Shown here in pieces: positions 24,590 through 33,485 of a stretch of 64,000 nt of DNA; position 1 is the first letter of the stretch; each line of letters starts with the position of its first letter. The translations under genes were made by a program, and so were the position numbers. The stretch is from UBA3951 sp050952125 (GTDB lineage: Bacteria > Bacillota > Sulfobacillia > Fermentithermobacillales > Fermentithermobacillaceae), in contig JBMNKK010000001.1 in the NCBI GenBank assembly GCA_050952125.1, positions 310,001 through 374,000 on the forward strand, in the 5' to 3' direction. A model generated the notes under the pieces. The model worked only from the letters and a program-made list of their open reading frames with translations, was not told the origin of the DNA and ran no database searches.

Positions 24590-26365
24590 ATGAAGGTCGG
24601 CGCCTCGCTCTCTAGGCTCCTGGCTGCGGCCGGTCCTACATTTCGAAGGTTCTGGGTGCCCACTTTGCTCACCACAGCGATGACAACGGCGCTGATCATG
24701 AGCATTGACGGCGATTCCGACAGTAGACAGCGCCTGATCCGGGCGGCACTTTCGTTTGCTGCAGGGCTCCTCGCTTCATGGTGCTCAATCTTATTCTGGG
24801 AGCGCGAACCTAGGAATACTGCGGAGATGGATCATCAACTGCCGGCCAACCTCATCGCGCTTCTCGCGGCCGGGGTAGTCACCGCACTCACCTATGCGAT
24901 GCTGGCAGAGTTCACGCTGGTATCCATGAGCAGGCATGCAGCCATCTGTCTCTTCCTCTTCCTCTCTTTCTTTGTCGTACCTCACTTCCGCAAGGACGGC
25001 AGCCTGGATATGTACGTAGTGAGGCTGTTTGCCCACGCAGTTGTGTCGGCCCTGTTCTCTGCGGTCATGTTCTTTGGACTATCGGCGATCACATTTACGG
25101 TGTCCTCGCTTTTCTCGCTGAACGTGCACTTCGAAACATACATCCGTATCTGGCTGGCGATGGCGGGAGTGCTGGCTCCGTTCCTTTTCATGGCCGGAAT
25201 ACCGCTGGGTACCGTCAGTGAGAGCACCGAGGACTACCCTAAGGTGCTGAGGAACCTGGCGCTGTTCGTCGTGGCGCCCCTTCTTACTGCGTATACGGGA
25301 ATCCTGTACCTGTACTTTGCCAAAATACTGATTACCCGGGAGTGGCCCGTAGGACTTGTCGCTCACCTGGTGCTCTGGTACTCGCTTGTAGGCACGGCTC
25401 TCTTGCTTTTCCTCTGGCCGGTCGGCTCTGAGAACAGGTGGGGTGAAACCTTCACCAAGTACTTCCCGAAGGCAATCCTACCCCTCCTGCTCATGATGTT
25501 CGCTTCGGTCGGAATCCGGATCAGGCACTACGGCATCACGGAAAACCGCTATTACGTGACTATCATGGGCCTATGGGTGTTTGGATGCATGGTCTACCTC
25601 ATGCTGTCGAGTAAGCGGAGAAGCGTGGTCTTGCCGGCATCTCTGGCCATCGTCATCGCTCTGACCGTGGTGGGACCTTGGAGCAGTTTCTCGGTATCCA
25701 AGTGGAGTCAGAACCGCAGGCTGGAGGGCTTACTCGTGAAGCACGGCATGCTTCAAGGCAAGTCCATTGTACCCGCGCCGGACAACGTACCGCAGGCCGA
25801 CAAGCATGAGATGGCTCAGATCCTCTTCTACTTCGATGCTAATCACAGTCTTTCTGATGTACGGTCGCTTCCTCAGGGGTTTGTTATGGATGACTTCAGG
25901 ACCGTGTTCGGGTTTTACCCGTATGACACTGGGCCGGTAAAGCCGAGGCCCTCAATATGGTATGAAGCCAAGAGTCAGGCCATGGACATCGAAGGGTACC
26001 GGTACCTCTTCGACTACACGAAGATGGACTACAGCGAGGGCTCACTGGCAACGCAGTCCCTAGGAGAGGTAAGCGTCACCTATAACAGGGATACCCACGG
26101 CGTTTCGGTCAGTCTCAATGGAACTGCCGAATGGGAGACTTCGCTCCTGGAGCACTTCAGGACCCTGGCACCGGCCGCCCTCACCACTGACGAGAGGACG
26201 GGCAGGGCGAACGTGGATCCGGAAGACATGGTCATCGCGGACGAGAGCGCGAATTTGCGCATCAGAATCGTCATTACAGCGCTCTGGGGCGAGCTGCCGA
26301 ATCCCGAGGCTGAAGGCGGCCGCATCCACCAAGCTAATTTCTACTTGCTGGTAGGCGAGAAATGA
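24590..26365 (+). CDS. DUF4153-like membrane protein
   Basis: 591-residue protein with about ten to eleven TM helices over residues 20-380 and a C-terminal soluble part of about 200 residues (VSKWSQNRRLEGLLVKHGML...). The layout and motifs such as FFGLSAITFTVSSLF and LTAYTGILYLYFAKI fit the DUF4153 family. The tail contains a Tyr-rich segment (DIEGYRYLFDYTKMDY). Function is unknown. The ATG at 24590 is used; a GTG 9 nt upstream is equally in frame but has its purine stretch too close. It is divergent from the MarR operon and 56 nt before the MFS gene, with which it may be co-transcribed. Confidence 0.78.
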   Translation: MKVGASLSRLLAAAGPTFRRFWVPTLLTTAMTTALIMSIDGDSDSRQRLIRAALSFAAGLLASWCSILFWEREPRNTAEMDHQLPANLIALLAAGVVTALTYAMLAEFTLVSMSRHAAICLFLFLSFFVVPHFRKDGSLDMYVVRLFAHAVVSALFSAVMFFGLSAITFTVSSLFSLNVHFETYIRIWLAMAGVLAPFLFMAGIPLGTVSESTEDYPKVLRNLALFVVAPLLTAYTGILYLYFAKILITREWPVGLVAHLVLWYSLVGTALLLFLWPVGSENRWGETFTKYFPKAILPLLLMMFASVGIRIRHYGITENRYYVTIMGLWVFGCMVYLMLSSKRRSVVLPASLAIVIALTVVGPWSSFSVSKWSQNRRLEGLLVKHGMLQGKSIVPAPDNVPQADKHEMAQILFYFDANHSLSDVRSLPQGFVMDDFRTVFGFYPYDTGPVKPRPSIWYEAKSQAMDIEGYRYLFDYTKMDYSEGSLATQSLGEVSVTYNRDTHGVSVSLNGTAEWETSLLEHFRTLAPAALTTDERTGRANVDPEDMVIADESANLRIRIVITALWGELPNPEAEGGRIHQANFYLLVGEK

Positions 26366-26421
26366 GGTAGCGTAGCACGAGGCAACCTGTACCGTTCATC
26401 ATTACTGGAGAAGTTGCAGGT

Positions 26422-27642
26422 ATGAACACAGACTGGAAACGCAACGCAACGCTCTTTCTGGCCAGCCAAACTATATCCTTATTTGGGACGGCTCTGGTTC
26501 AATACGCCATCACCTGGTCGATCACTCTTGAGACCCAATCGGGCGTTATGGTTGCGCTGTCGATCATCTGCGGATTCCTGCCGACATTCTTTCTTTCTCC
26601 GTTCTCGGGAGTGTGGGCGGACCGGTACCCAAGAAAAACCCTCATCATCCTGGCCGACTCCCTGATCGCCGTGGCGACGCTCGTATTGGCGGTGCTGTTC
26701 AAGCTGGGCTACGGATCCATATGGATGCTTCTGGCGATATCCGCAGTCCGTGCGACCGGTTCCGGCATCCAAGCACCGGCTGTAGGGGCGTTCCTACCCC
26801 AGTTTGTGCCCGAAGATAAGCTCATGAAGGTCAACTCGGCCAACAGCAGCATCCAATCTCTCGTTATGCTGGTCTCACCGATGGTCAGCGGAGCACTGAT
26901 GACCAAAGCCACCCTGGAAGCGATACTCCTCATTGATGTCGTCACTGCGGCAATAGCAGTGCTGATCCTGGCGGTATTCTTGAGAGTTCCCGCCCACGCG
27001 AAGGCATCAGGCGGACAACCGGGCGGTTATATGAAAGACCTGCGTGAAGGGTTTGCCTACATCAAGAGGCACGACTACATACTAAGGTACTTCCTCTTCT
27101 GCGTTGGCTTCTTCATCTTGTCCGGACCCGTAGCGTTCCTCACTCCGCTGCAAGTAGCGCGTACTTTTGGTGAGGACGTGTGGCGCCTTAGCGCCATCGA
27201 GGTGACGTTCTCGGTCGGGATGATGCTCGGCGGCACCATTATGGCAGTCTGGGGCGGACTTAAGAACAAGGTCCACACGATGGGGCTGTCATACATAGTT
27301 GTTGGGCTCTTTACGCTTGCCCTCGGTATTGTGCCGGTCTTCTGGGTCTACCTTGCCTTCATGGCACTCATCGGGGTAGCCATACCCGCCTTCAACACGC
27401 CCGCTATCGTCCTTCTGCAGCAAAAAGTGGAGGACAGCTTCCGCGGCAGAGTCTTCGGAGTGCGGGGAATGCTGTCCAGCAGCATGATGCCTCTGGGGAT
27501 GCTCATATTCGGGCCGATCGCCGATGCAGTCCGCATAGAGTGGCTGCTGATCGGTACCGGGCTGGCAATGTCTATCATGGGCCTCCTCATGCTGGGCGAT
27601 CGGGTGATGATTGAAGCAGGTAGGCCGGCAACGGGAGCATAG
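26422..27642 (+). CDS. MFS efflux transporter (MFS_3/EntS-MefA-like)
   Basis: 406-residue major-facilitator protein with 12 hydrophobic helices. Motif A appears as GVWADRYPRKT after TM2 (about residues 63-73). The sequence GAFLPQFVPEDKLMKVNSANSSIQSLVMLVSPMVSGALM is typical of the EntS/MefA drug-and-siderophore-exporter branch. It should use the proton gradient to export a small hydrophobic compound. GGAG lies 14 nt before the ATG. It follows the DUF4153 gene by 56 nt. Its stop is followed by an imperfect tandem-repeat array. Confidence 0.88.
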   Translation: MNTDWKRNATLFLASQTISLFGTALVQYAITWSITLETQSGVMVALSIICGFLPTFFLSPFSGVWADRYPRKTLIILADSLIAVATLVLAVLFKLGYGSIWMLLAISAVRATGSGIQAPAVGAFLPQFVPEDKLMKVNSANSSIQSLVMLVSPMVSGALMTKATLEAILLIDVVTAAIAVLILAVFLRVPAHAKASGGQPGGYMKDLREGFAYIKRHDYILRYFLFCVGFFILSGPVAFLTPLQVARTFGEDVWRLSAIEVTFSVGMMLGGTIMAVWGGLKNKVHTMGLSYIVVGLFTLALGIVPVFWVYLAFMALIGVAIPAFNTPAIVLLQQKVEDSFRGRVFGVRGMLSSSMMPLGMLIFGPIADAVRIEWLLIGTGLAMSIMGLLMLGDRVMIEAGRPATGA

Positions 27643-27670
27643 CGCCGGACTCCAACTTGGTTCCGCCCCG

Positions 27671-27757
27671 GTTGCACCTTCATTCCACCGGCGGTTGCAC
27701 CTTCATTCCACCCCGTCTGCACCTTCATTCCACCGCGGTTGCACCCGGCTCCACCCT
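27671..27757. repeat. Imperfect 22-23 bp tandem repeat, about 3.8 copies
   Basis: The unit GTTGCACCTTCATTCCACC plus a 3-4 nt variable spacer repeats at 27671, 27694 and about 27716; a degenerate fourth copy starts at 27738. It lies 30 nt after the MFS stop and before the polysaccharide deacetylase gene. No protein, CRISPR spacer pattern or mobile-element end is associated. Confidence 0.8.
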
Positions 27758-27915
27758 AGCCTCCTGACTCTCGGGCACTGCCCAAAACTGCCAAAGACTG
27801 CCCAAGCGTTTTGGCCGTTCACCTCGGTTTTTCTGCCGGATGATGTCGAACCCTCTGGAACATTTCCGCAGGACGGCCGTCATATCAGTTAAGCGAGTGA
27901 GGGGAGCCCGGTCAG

Positions 27916-29151
27916 TTGAGAGAGAAACGACAGCGCAGACGTGAGATTGAAAAGCGCCGCCTGCGGCGGGCTATTGGAGTGGCCGTGGGAATGCTCGGTG
28001 CAGTACTCCTCACTGCGATACTCCTGCACTCGAGCGGGTATGCCGGATTCGTCTCTCAGCGAACCGGAGGCCAAAACCGGGGATCGGATCCATCGATTAC
28101 CGACCCTGGACACGGTGACTCTGCAGGTGGAAGCAACGACACACCGGGAGTAGAGTTGCCCGGCAACGACTCCTCATCAGGGTCCGGAGATCCAGACACC
28201 GAATCACCCTCACCAGCATTCTCAGACGATGATCTGGCCAGCCTGAAGGTCAATGAACTCGGCGAAGTCATGATAATCATGTACCACGATATTCAGGAAT
28301 ACGACAGTGAATGGGTGCGCTCGCGCGCCGGACTCCGGGCGGACCTCGAGCGCTTCTGGAGCCTGGGATACAGCCTAATCCCGCTGAATGACTACCTTAC
28401 CGGGAATATCAACGTGCCCGCGGGCCGGGCTCCCCTGGTGCTGACCTTCGACGACGGCACTCGCGGCCAGCTGAGCATGGTCGAGGGAGAGGGCGGCATG
28501 GTTCCCGACCCTGACTGCGCTGTGGGCATCCTCCTGGCTTTCTCGAGAGAGCACCCTGAGTTCGGCCACGCCGCGACGTTTTTCGTAAACTCCGGAAACC
28601 CATTCGGCGATGCGGCGCGGGCCAAAGAGAATTTGAACTTCCTCATCGAAAACGGCATGGAGGTAGGAAATCACACCCGCAGCCACGAGAATCTGGCCTA
28701 CTCTTCACCTGAAGAAGTAGCCAGAGAAATCGGCAGCCTCGCCAACGAGATTAGAGAAAAGTGTGATTACGAAGTGCTGTCGCTCGCCCTCCCGTTCGGC
28801 GGCTACCCGAAGTCCGATGAAAACCTGCTCTCAGGCACATGGGATGGTCAGGAATACGTCAACAGAGGAATCCTCCTCGTCGGCGCCGAGCCGGCCCCTT
28901 CCCCATTCTCCAAAGAGTTCAATCCTCTCGCGATCCCTCGGATACGAGGGTCACAAGAGGAATTGGACAAGTGGCTGGGAGAATTCGAGAAATACCCGGA
29001 TGGCAGATTCGTATCGGATGGCACAAGCGAGACTGTGACAATCCGAGACGGACAAGAGGACGGCCTCGACCCTGACCGGGTAGGCGACCTGGCAGTCAGG
29101 TCCTACCGACTGAGTACATACGCTGACGATAGTGACGTGGCAGTCTGGTAA
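27916..29151 (+). CDS. Membrane-anchored polysaccharide deacetylase (NodB fold)
   Basis: 411-residue protein. A very basic N-terminus (RRREIEKRRLRR) and one TM helix (about 18-40) make it a type-II membrane protein, followed by a Ser/Gly/Asp-rich stalk (about 50-105). The NodB domain has TFDDG (Asp179/Asp180) and NHTRSHENL (His253, His257), the metal-binding triad, and LALPFGGYP further on. It should remove N- or O-acetyl groups from peptidoglycan or another extracellular glycan. The start is TTG at 27916 with GGGGAG about 11 nt upstream; no better start is in frame. The gene is flanked on both sides by intergenic repeat arrays. Confidence 0.87.
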   Translation: MREKRQRRREIEKRRLRRAIGVAVGMLGAVLLTAILLHSSGYAGFVSQRTGGQNRGSDPSITDPGHGDSAGGSNDTPGVELPGNDSSSGSGDPDTESPSPAFSDDDLASLKVNELGEVMIIMYHDIQEYDSEWVRSRAGLRADLERFWSLGYSLIPLNDYLTGNINVPAGRAPLVLTFDDGTRGQLSMVEGEGGMVPDPDCAVGILLAFSREHPEFGHAATFFVNSGNPFGDAARAKENLNFLIENGMEVGNHTRSHENLAYSSPEEVAREIGSLANEIREKCDYEVLSLALPFGGYPKSDENLLSGTWDGQEYVNRGILLVGAEPAPSPFSKEFNPLAIPRIRGSQEELDKWLGEFEKYPDGRFVSDGTSETVTIRDGQEDGLDPDRVGDLAVRSYRLSTYADDSDVAVW

Positions 29152-29185
29152 AAAACACACGAATCTGCTAAGTCCACCACTCCCA

Positions 29186-29416
29186 AGATCTGCTCACAGT
29201 GTGCAATGTCTCAAAAGATCTGCTCACTATGTGCAGTACCCGGAACCTATTGCACACTGCGGTGCATCGCACTCCTACGTGCAATACTCCTGTGAACCTG
29301 CTCATAATGTGCAATGTCTCAAAAGATCTGCTCACTATGTGCAATACCCAGAATCTATTGCACACTGCGATGCATTGCACTCCTACGTGCAATACTCCGG
29401 CAGATCTGCTCTCAGC
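29186..29416. repeat. 108-bp tandem repeat (about 2.1 copies) with GTGCAAT/ATTGCAC sub-motifs
   Basis: GTGCAATGTCTCAAAAGATC begins at 29201 and again at 29309, and the two 108-bp units differ at about five positions in the first 96 nt, all transitions. Within each unit GTGCA/TGCAC cores recur about every 27 nt in both orientations. The array fills most of the gap between the deacetylase stop and the convergent 29449-30564 gene. The plus strand is open through it, but the predicted peptide is just the repeat translated, so I read it as non-coding. Confidence 0.85.
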
Positions 29417-29448
29417 CCGATCGCAACAGACACCAATCCGAGTTCAAA

Positions 29449-30564
29449 TCACTCTGCCCTAGCCCAACTAATACTGGCCAATTCCGGTGCCAAGACATCC
29501 GAAAGAGTCGACATGGAGATGCGGAACTCCGGGAACCCGTAGGCGTAAGCCATCAATTCGTACTGCTGGAAGTACACAACCAGAGTGTCTCCCTCAATGT
29601 AGAAATCCTGGTCTTCCCTAATCATCTCGAACGGATTGAGAAGCATAAGGTTCTGTTGCTCGATCTGGAGCGCGATTTCCTCGCTAAGAAGCGAGATGTA
29701 ATCGGTACCGGGTTTGAATAGGCCCTTCAGATCGTAGGTCTTGCCGGTGTTGATGTCGACTGTGTATCCGTGACGACCGGTTATTCCGTGAGCGCCGCCG
29801 GTGTAGATGTAATCGTCAAGAACGATACTCAGAAACCCATTCTGATTATAGGCCACCCGGTAATCGAGGACGACCTCAGTCTTCAACACGAAATCCTCAT
29901 AGGCTTTGTTGGCCTTGTCGCTGCGGAATCCTTGCTCAATAGCGGGCTTTATCCGCTCAGCGAAGAACGCGTTCATCGGCTCCTGTACTTCGTGGGCTAA
30001 CCCCGCAATCACCGGATACTGGGCGTCTATCTTCATTGTCGCCGTCTCTATGCGGTGCCTTCCTGTTCCAATAATGATCTCATTTTCGGCGAGGCGCCGG
30101 AGATCCACAGAGTTCCGGGGACCGCCTGTCCAGATTACCTCGTAGCCCATTGTCTCTAGAAGGAACCTAAGCGGGACCATAAGGGTGCCGTCAATCACGC
30201 GAGGCCTGTCCAGAGCCGATATGCGGACCTCATGCCCATTCACCAAGGCGACGGAACGTCTCTCCGACAGGGTGACCCTCCGGTCATCCTTAACCACGGT
30301 GATCTGGTCATCAGTCGAGTGAACGGCCACATCGAAGCCGATTTCCGCTCCAAAGGGCTCCAGCGGCACCACAGTACGTCCCTCAACAACGATACCTGGG
30401 GTTTGCAGGGCCTCGCCCTCAAGAGTGATTTCGACCGAGTTGCTTCCTTGAGCCGCGACGGCGGTCGCGACCACAGATAACAGCAGAACCACCGATATAA
30501 ACAGCGTTACCGGAACTCGCCTGCGTAAAGCGTCTCCCAATCGCCACGCGACTCTGGTTGACAT
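29449..30564 (-). CDS. Secreted protein: copper-amine-oxidase N domain plus DUF4163/DUF3298
   Basis: 371-residue exported protein. It has a signal peptide (basic start, hydrophobic 18-38, AVAAQ cleavage area) and two CuAO_N1-like repeats (VVEGRTVVPLEPFGAEIGFDV and RVIDGTLMVPLRFLLETMGYEVIW), the common Firmicute envelope-binding fold. The C-terminal part has the DUF4163/DUF3298 (RsiV-like) pattern from ATMKIDAQYPVIAGL to VYFQQYELMAYAYGFPEFRIS. RsiV relatives bind lysozyme, so a role in sensing or coping with wall-active agents is possible, but this protein lacks the anti-sigma part. GGGAGGG lies 8 nt before the ATG. Confidence 0.83.
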   Translation of the reverse strand: MSTRVAWRLGDALRRRVPVTLFISVVLLLSVVATAVAAQGSNSVEITLEGEALQTPGIVVEGRTVVPLEPFGAEIGFDVAVHSTDDQITVVKDDRRVTLSERRSVALVNGHEVRISALDRPRVIDGTLMVPLRFLLETMGYEVIWTGGPRNSVDLRRLAENEIIIGTGRHRIETATMKIDAQYPVIAGLAHEVQEPMNAFFAERIKPAIEQGFRSDKANKAYEDFVLKTEVVLDYRVAYNQNGFLSIVLDDYIYTGGAHGITGRHGYTVDINTGKTYDLKGLFKPGTDYISLLSEEIALQIEQQNLMLLNPFEMIREDQDFYIEGDTLVVYFQQYELMAYAYGFPEFRISMSTLSDVLAPELASISWARAE

Positions 30565-30729
30565 GCTTTTCCCTCCCTATGTTGCCTGTTCAAATAGACG
30601 GAAGCAGGGTACACCAAGTTCCTCGTCAAAAGCGTTAGTGGCGGCTCGACACTCTGCGTAGCGTTCCCCGATTACAGAAAAACAACAAGACCCGCTCACA
30701 CCCAAGTGCCGAAAATCAATAAGTTTTTA

Positions 30730-30758
30730 TTGACAAACGATATATCCGCGCATACAAT
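30730..30758 (+). promoter_or_regulatory. Strong sigma-A promoter for the DUF2975/XRE operon
   Basis: Consensus TTGACA (30730-30735), 17-nt spacer, TACAAT (30753-30758), then about 50 nt to the start codon at 30808. AT-rich DNA surrounds it, including GATATATC inside the spacer. Confidence 0.8.
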
Positions 30759-30807
30759 AGCCTCTACACAAGGAAGCAAGAGTTAATTGATTGGAGAGGT
30801 GAGTCAT

Positions 30808-31386
30808 ATGGCTCGCAGTAGGCTCCTCAGCCTAACCGCCACTGTGGTAAATGTCGCTTGGTGGGTTGTATTGGCGGTGTTCGTGATCCAGATCGGTTTC
30901 AGCGTCTACGGCATGATTTCTCTGGATTCCACGTCGGCGATCCTTGCCCACGTAAGTCTGGATGTCAGCGAGCTGGGGTTAAGCATTCCCGTTCCGCTCA
31001 AGAGTTTGGATCTACCGGCAATTCGCAAGCTTTCGGGCATGTTTTTTGCACTCGGAGTCGTTACTGCGGCCTTCGTGTTTTTCGTCCTGAACCATGTCAA
31101 AGGTATCCTGCGGCTAGCCTTGGCAGGCACTCCCTTTGTCAGGGAAAGCGCACGCAGGGTAAGGGCCATAGGGCTCGCGATTCTCGGATGGGCAGCATAC
31201 AGCACGCTAGTTCAGGCTGTCTTCGGTATGTTCATGGCAGGTCACCTGACGTGGCCGGGAGTGCCCATCAGAGCGAAGGTAAGTCCGAGTATCGAGACGA
31301 TCATCTTCGGCCTTCTGATGCTGGTTCTCGCAGAAGTCTTCAGATATGGACTCGTCCTACAGGAAGAACACGATCTGACGGTTTGA
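30808..31386 (+). CDS. DUF2975 membrane protein
   Basis: 192-residue protein with four TM helices (about 12-35, 77-99, 117-140, 160-178) and a loop after TM1 with SLDVSELGLSIPVPLKSLD, as in the DUF2975 family. Such proteins are usually encoded next to a small Cro/C1-like regulator, as here (29 nt downstream) and in the B. subtilis yoaS-yozG pair; function is unknown. I chose the ATG at 30808 with GGAGAGGTGAG 6 nt upstream; a TTG 21 nt earlier lacks a site. Confidence 0.82.
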   Translation: MARSRLLSLTATVVNVAWWVVLAVFVIQIGFSVYGMISLDSTSAILAHVSLDVSELGLSIPVPLKSLDLPAIRKLSGMFFALGVVTAAFVFFVLNHVKGILRLALAGTPFVRESARRVRAIGLAILGWAAYSTLVQAVFGMFMAGHLTWPGVPIRAKVSPSIETIIFGLLMLVLAEVFRYGLVLQEEHDLTV

Positions 31387-31415
31387 CCCAGGTCAACTGA
31401 CTAGGAGATGATGGC

Positions 31416-31628
31416 ATGGCGATAATCGTACGATTGGACAGGATGATGGCTGACCGCAAGGTGTCACTGACAGAGCTGGCGGACAGAGTGGGGATCACGC
31501 TGGCCAACCTTTCGATACTGAAGACGGGCAAGGCGAAGGCAGTGCGGTTCTCCACCCTAGAAGCCATATGCAGGGAGCTGAATTGCCAGCCGGGCGATAT
31601 CTTGGAGTACAGCCCCGATGCAACTTGA
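31416..31628 (+). CDS. Small XRE-family regulator (YozG-like)
   Basis: 70-residue protein that is little more than a helix-turn-helix: VSLTELADRVGITLANLSILKTGKAKAVRFSTLEAICRELNCQPGDILEY. This is the YozG/Cro-C1 type that accompanies DUF2975 proteins and probably controls the shared promoter. AGGAGATG precedes the ATG. Confidence 0.92.
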   Translation: MAIIVRLDRMMADRKVSLTELADRVGITLANLSILKTGKAKAVRFSTLEAICRELNCQPGDILEYSPDAT

Positions 31629-31731
31629 CGTGGCCGCCGCCGGAACAACTCTACGCCCCTCCCCGGTTGCCGTAACCCTTCCGGGAAAGTTGACATAAGT
31701 TGGTCTGAGACACCTGAGAGGAGGGTTCGGT

Positions 31732-31824
31732 ATGTCAGGTCGCGGTGGTTTCGGTGGTAGCTGGGCGTTCGTCCTGTTCCTCATTCTCATCCTTCTTGTT
31801 CTGGGGTTCATGTGCTTCTGCTAA
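31732..31824 (+). CDS. 30-residue YjcZ-family sporulation peptide
   Basis: A 30-residue product: Gly-rich head MSGRGGFGGSW, a single Leu/Ile/Val/Phe membrane helix and a C-terminal CFC. This is the signature architecture of YjcZ-family sporulation proteins. GAGGAGGG sits 6 nt before the ATG, and a textbook terminator follows 24 nt after the stop, so this is a stand-alone gene. It supports the spore-former reading of the genome. No sporulation-sigma box was confirmed upstream. Confidence 0.82.
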   Translation: MSGRGGFGGSWAFVLFLILILLVLGFMCFC

Positions 31825-31848
31825 GCACTCACCCTGTGACGCGAAAAG

Positions 31849-31871
31849 GCAGCCGGACCCGGCTGCTTTTT
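31849..31871. terminator. Bidirectional intrinsic terminator
   Basis: GCAGCCG-GACC-CGGCTGC followed by TTTTT on the plus strand; on the minus strand the same stem is followed by CTTTTC. It separates the convergent YjcZ-like and MATE genes and serves both. Confidence 0.88.
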
Positions 31872-33256
31872 CAATTCTCACCTATCGCTGCAAAGGCCCT
31901 TGCCTCGTTCTCCAGAGGTATTCGCCTCTCGTACAGAGTGTACCAGATTACCATGAACAGCCCCCTAAAGGCGGCTGTAAGCGCGATTCCCACCCACATT
32001 CCGTTCAGCCCCATCTGCCTGGAGAAAATCCAGCAAAAAAGCGGGCGCAGCAGGTTGGAACTGATGCTGCACAAGCTAGGCGGCAGCGTCTGCCCCATCC
32101 CCCGGAATACCCCTGAACAGGCCCCTTCCAGTGCCATGAACACCTGGGTCGCCGCCAGGATGCGCAAATAGGTGGCACCCATGTCTAGAATCACCGGAGG
32201 CTCACTGAGAAACAGGGAGAACAGGAAACGGCCACCGAAGATCAGAAGCAGCGTCACCAAGATCTCCCATCCTAACAGCACAGCAACGGAAATGCGGTAG
32301 CCGCGGCGTATGCGTTCCCATTGGCGCGCCCCGTAGTTCTGACCTACGAAGGCGGTGATGGCCGAAGCGAAACCACCTCCGATAAGCCATGACAATGACT
32401 CGATCTGACTTCCCACGCGCTGTACTGCCACAGCGGTTTCTCCATGCCACGCTGAGATCATGCCGGTCACGACCATGGCCAGAGATGTGAAGGCGGCGCC
32501 CTCTAGGGCGACAGGAAGGCTCCAACTCAGTATCTGACGTATTCTTTGCCGGTCCACTCGGCCAAAGAGGTGGAATTCCTGAAAGGGCCTCTTTGGGTGG
32601 CGCTTAGCAAAGCAAACAAACAACGCTAGCACAACCCCTTGGGCGATCACTGTGGCAACAGCCGCGCCCCTGACGCCCCAGCCCCAAACCAGGATCATCA
32701 AGGGGTCAAGGATCATGTTGACGACTAGCCCGGTTGCGTTGGCCAAGAAGGTGAGCCGCGAATTGCCTGCTCCGTTAAATGAGCCGGTGATGGCCGCGGA
32801 TACATAGGTGAGGGCGGGCCCCAAACCCACAATGCGCAGGTAAGCGCAAGCCTCGCTAAACACGGCCGGCTCTTTCACCTGCAGAAGGGAGATCAGGGGG
32901 CCGGCAAAGACAACGAGGATGATCCCGTACGCTGCTCCCAAGACAAACGCCATCCTAGTGGCATCCTGTGCGTACCCTCTCGCGGTGTCGATATCGCCTC
33001 GCCCTAGATTCTGGGAGGTTCCAATCTCGGAACCCATGCGCCCAATCATGAGGAGGGACATGCCAAGCCACATAAACATCCCGGCTAAGCCGCTGGCCGC
33101 CACCGCGGTTACTGAATTCTCCGTGCGCCCCAGCCAGAACATGTCGGTGAGATTGTACGTCATCTGCATGAGTTGTGTTCCCATGATCGGGAAAGCTACG
33201 AGGAGCAGCTTCTTCAGAATGCCGCCTTGGGTGAGATCAAAGGCGTTTGTCTTCAT
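31871..33256 (-). CDS. MATE-family multidrug efflux transporter
   Basis: 461-residue membrane protein with 12 helices and MATE family landmarks: FPIMGTQLMQMTYNLTDMFWLGR in TM1-2, AITGSFNGAGNSRLTFLANATGLVVNMILDPLMI and, in the second half, GGGFASAITAFVGQNYGARQWER. It should export cationic drugs or metabolites using Na+ or H+. I use the ATG at 33256 (MKTNAFDLTQGGILKKLLLVA), the normal MATE N-terminus; the frame continues open for 31 more codons without a family-like sequence. Its end overlaps the shared terminator. Confidence 0.9.
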   Translation of the reverse strand: MKTNAFDLTQGGILKKLLLVAFPIMGTQLMQMTYNLTDMFWLGRTENSVTAVAASGLAGMFMWLGMSLLMIGRMGSEIGTSQNLGRGDIDTARGYAQDATRMAFVLGAAYGIILVVFAGPLISLLQVKEPAVFSEACAYLRIVGLGPALTYVSAAITGSFNGAGNSRLTFLANATGLVVNMILDPLMILVWGWGVRGAAVATVIAQGVVLALFVCFAKRHPKRPFQEFHLFGRVDRQRIRQILSWSLPVALEGAAFTSLAMVVTGMISAWHGETAVAVQRVGSQIESLSWLIGGGFASAITAFVGQNYGARQWERIRRGYRISVAVLLGWEILVTLLLIFGGRFLFSLFLSEPPVILDMGATYLRILAATQVFMALEGACSGVFRGMGQTLPPSLCSISSNLLRPLFCWIFSRQMGLNGMWVGIALTAAFRGLFMVIWYTLYERRIPLENEARAFAAIGEN

Positions 33257-33406
33257 CCATATACCCGTCCTACTTCCGATATGTGACATGCGCCTCCTAG
33301 TATAGAACGTTGGGTGTCGCTCGTACAAACAGGCCATCCATAGGCCCAATACCGGTGACCCGACCGCCCATGCCGATCGGTTTGGCGGGCTATGCCAGCG
33401 AGCGAA

Positions 33407-33437
33407 CCGCCCCGACCCCTAAGAGGGGCCAGGGCGG
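33407..33437 (-). terminator. Long GC hairpin downstream of the ADH gene
   Basis: CCGCCC...CCCCT-AAG-AGGGG...GGGCGG: an outer 6-bp and inner 5-bp stem with a small internal loop, 49 nt after the ADH stop. There is no T-run, so termination is likely but unproven; it could also stabilise the 3' end. Confidence 0.4.
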
Positions 33438-33485
33438 GTTGAGTTCACGGATTAAGTGCCGACGAAGACCAGAGGCTCGCTCAGA

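Noticed and set aside
27671..27757. Intrinsic terminator of the MFS gene or CRISPR array
   Set aside because: The units are direct repeats, not inverted, there is no T-run, and spacers are too short and variable for CRISPR.
29186..29416. CRISPR-like array
   Set aside because: The units are tandem without variable spacers and no cas gene is near.
29132..29542. Plus-strand reading frame across the 108-bp repeat (136 codons)
   Set aside because: The peptide only repeats the DNA units (SAHYVQYP-type blocks), has no domain, and the last part overlaps the convergent gene. I treat the array as non-coding.
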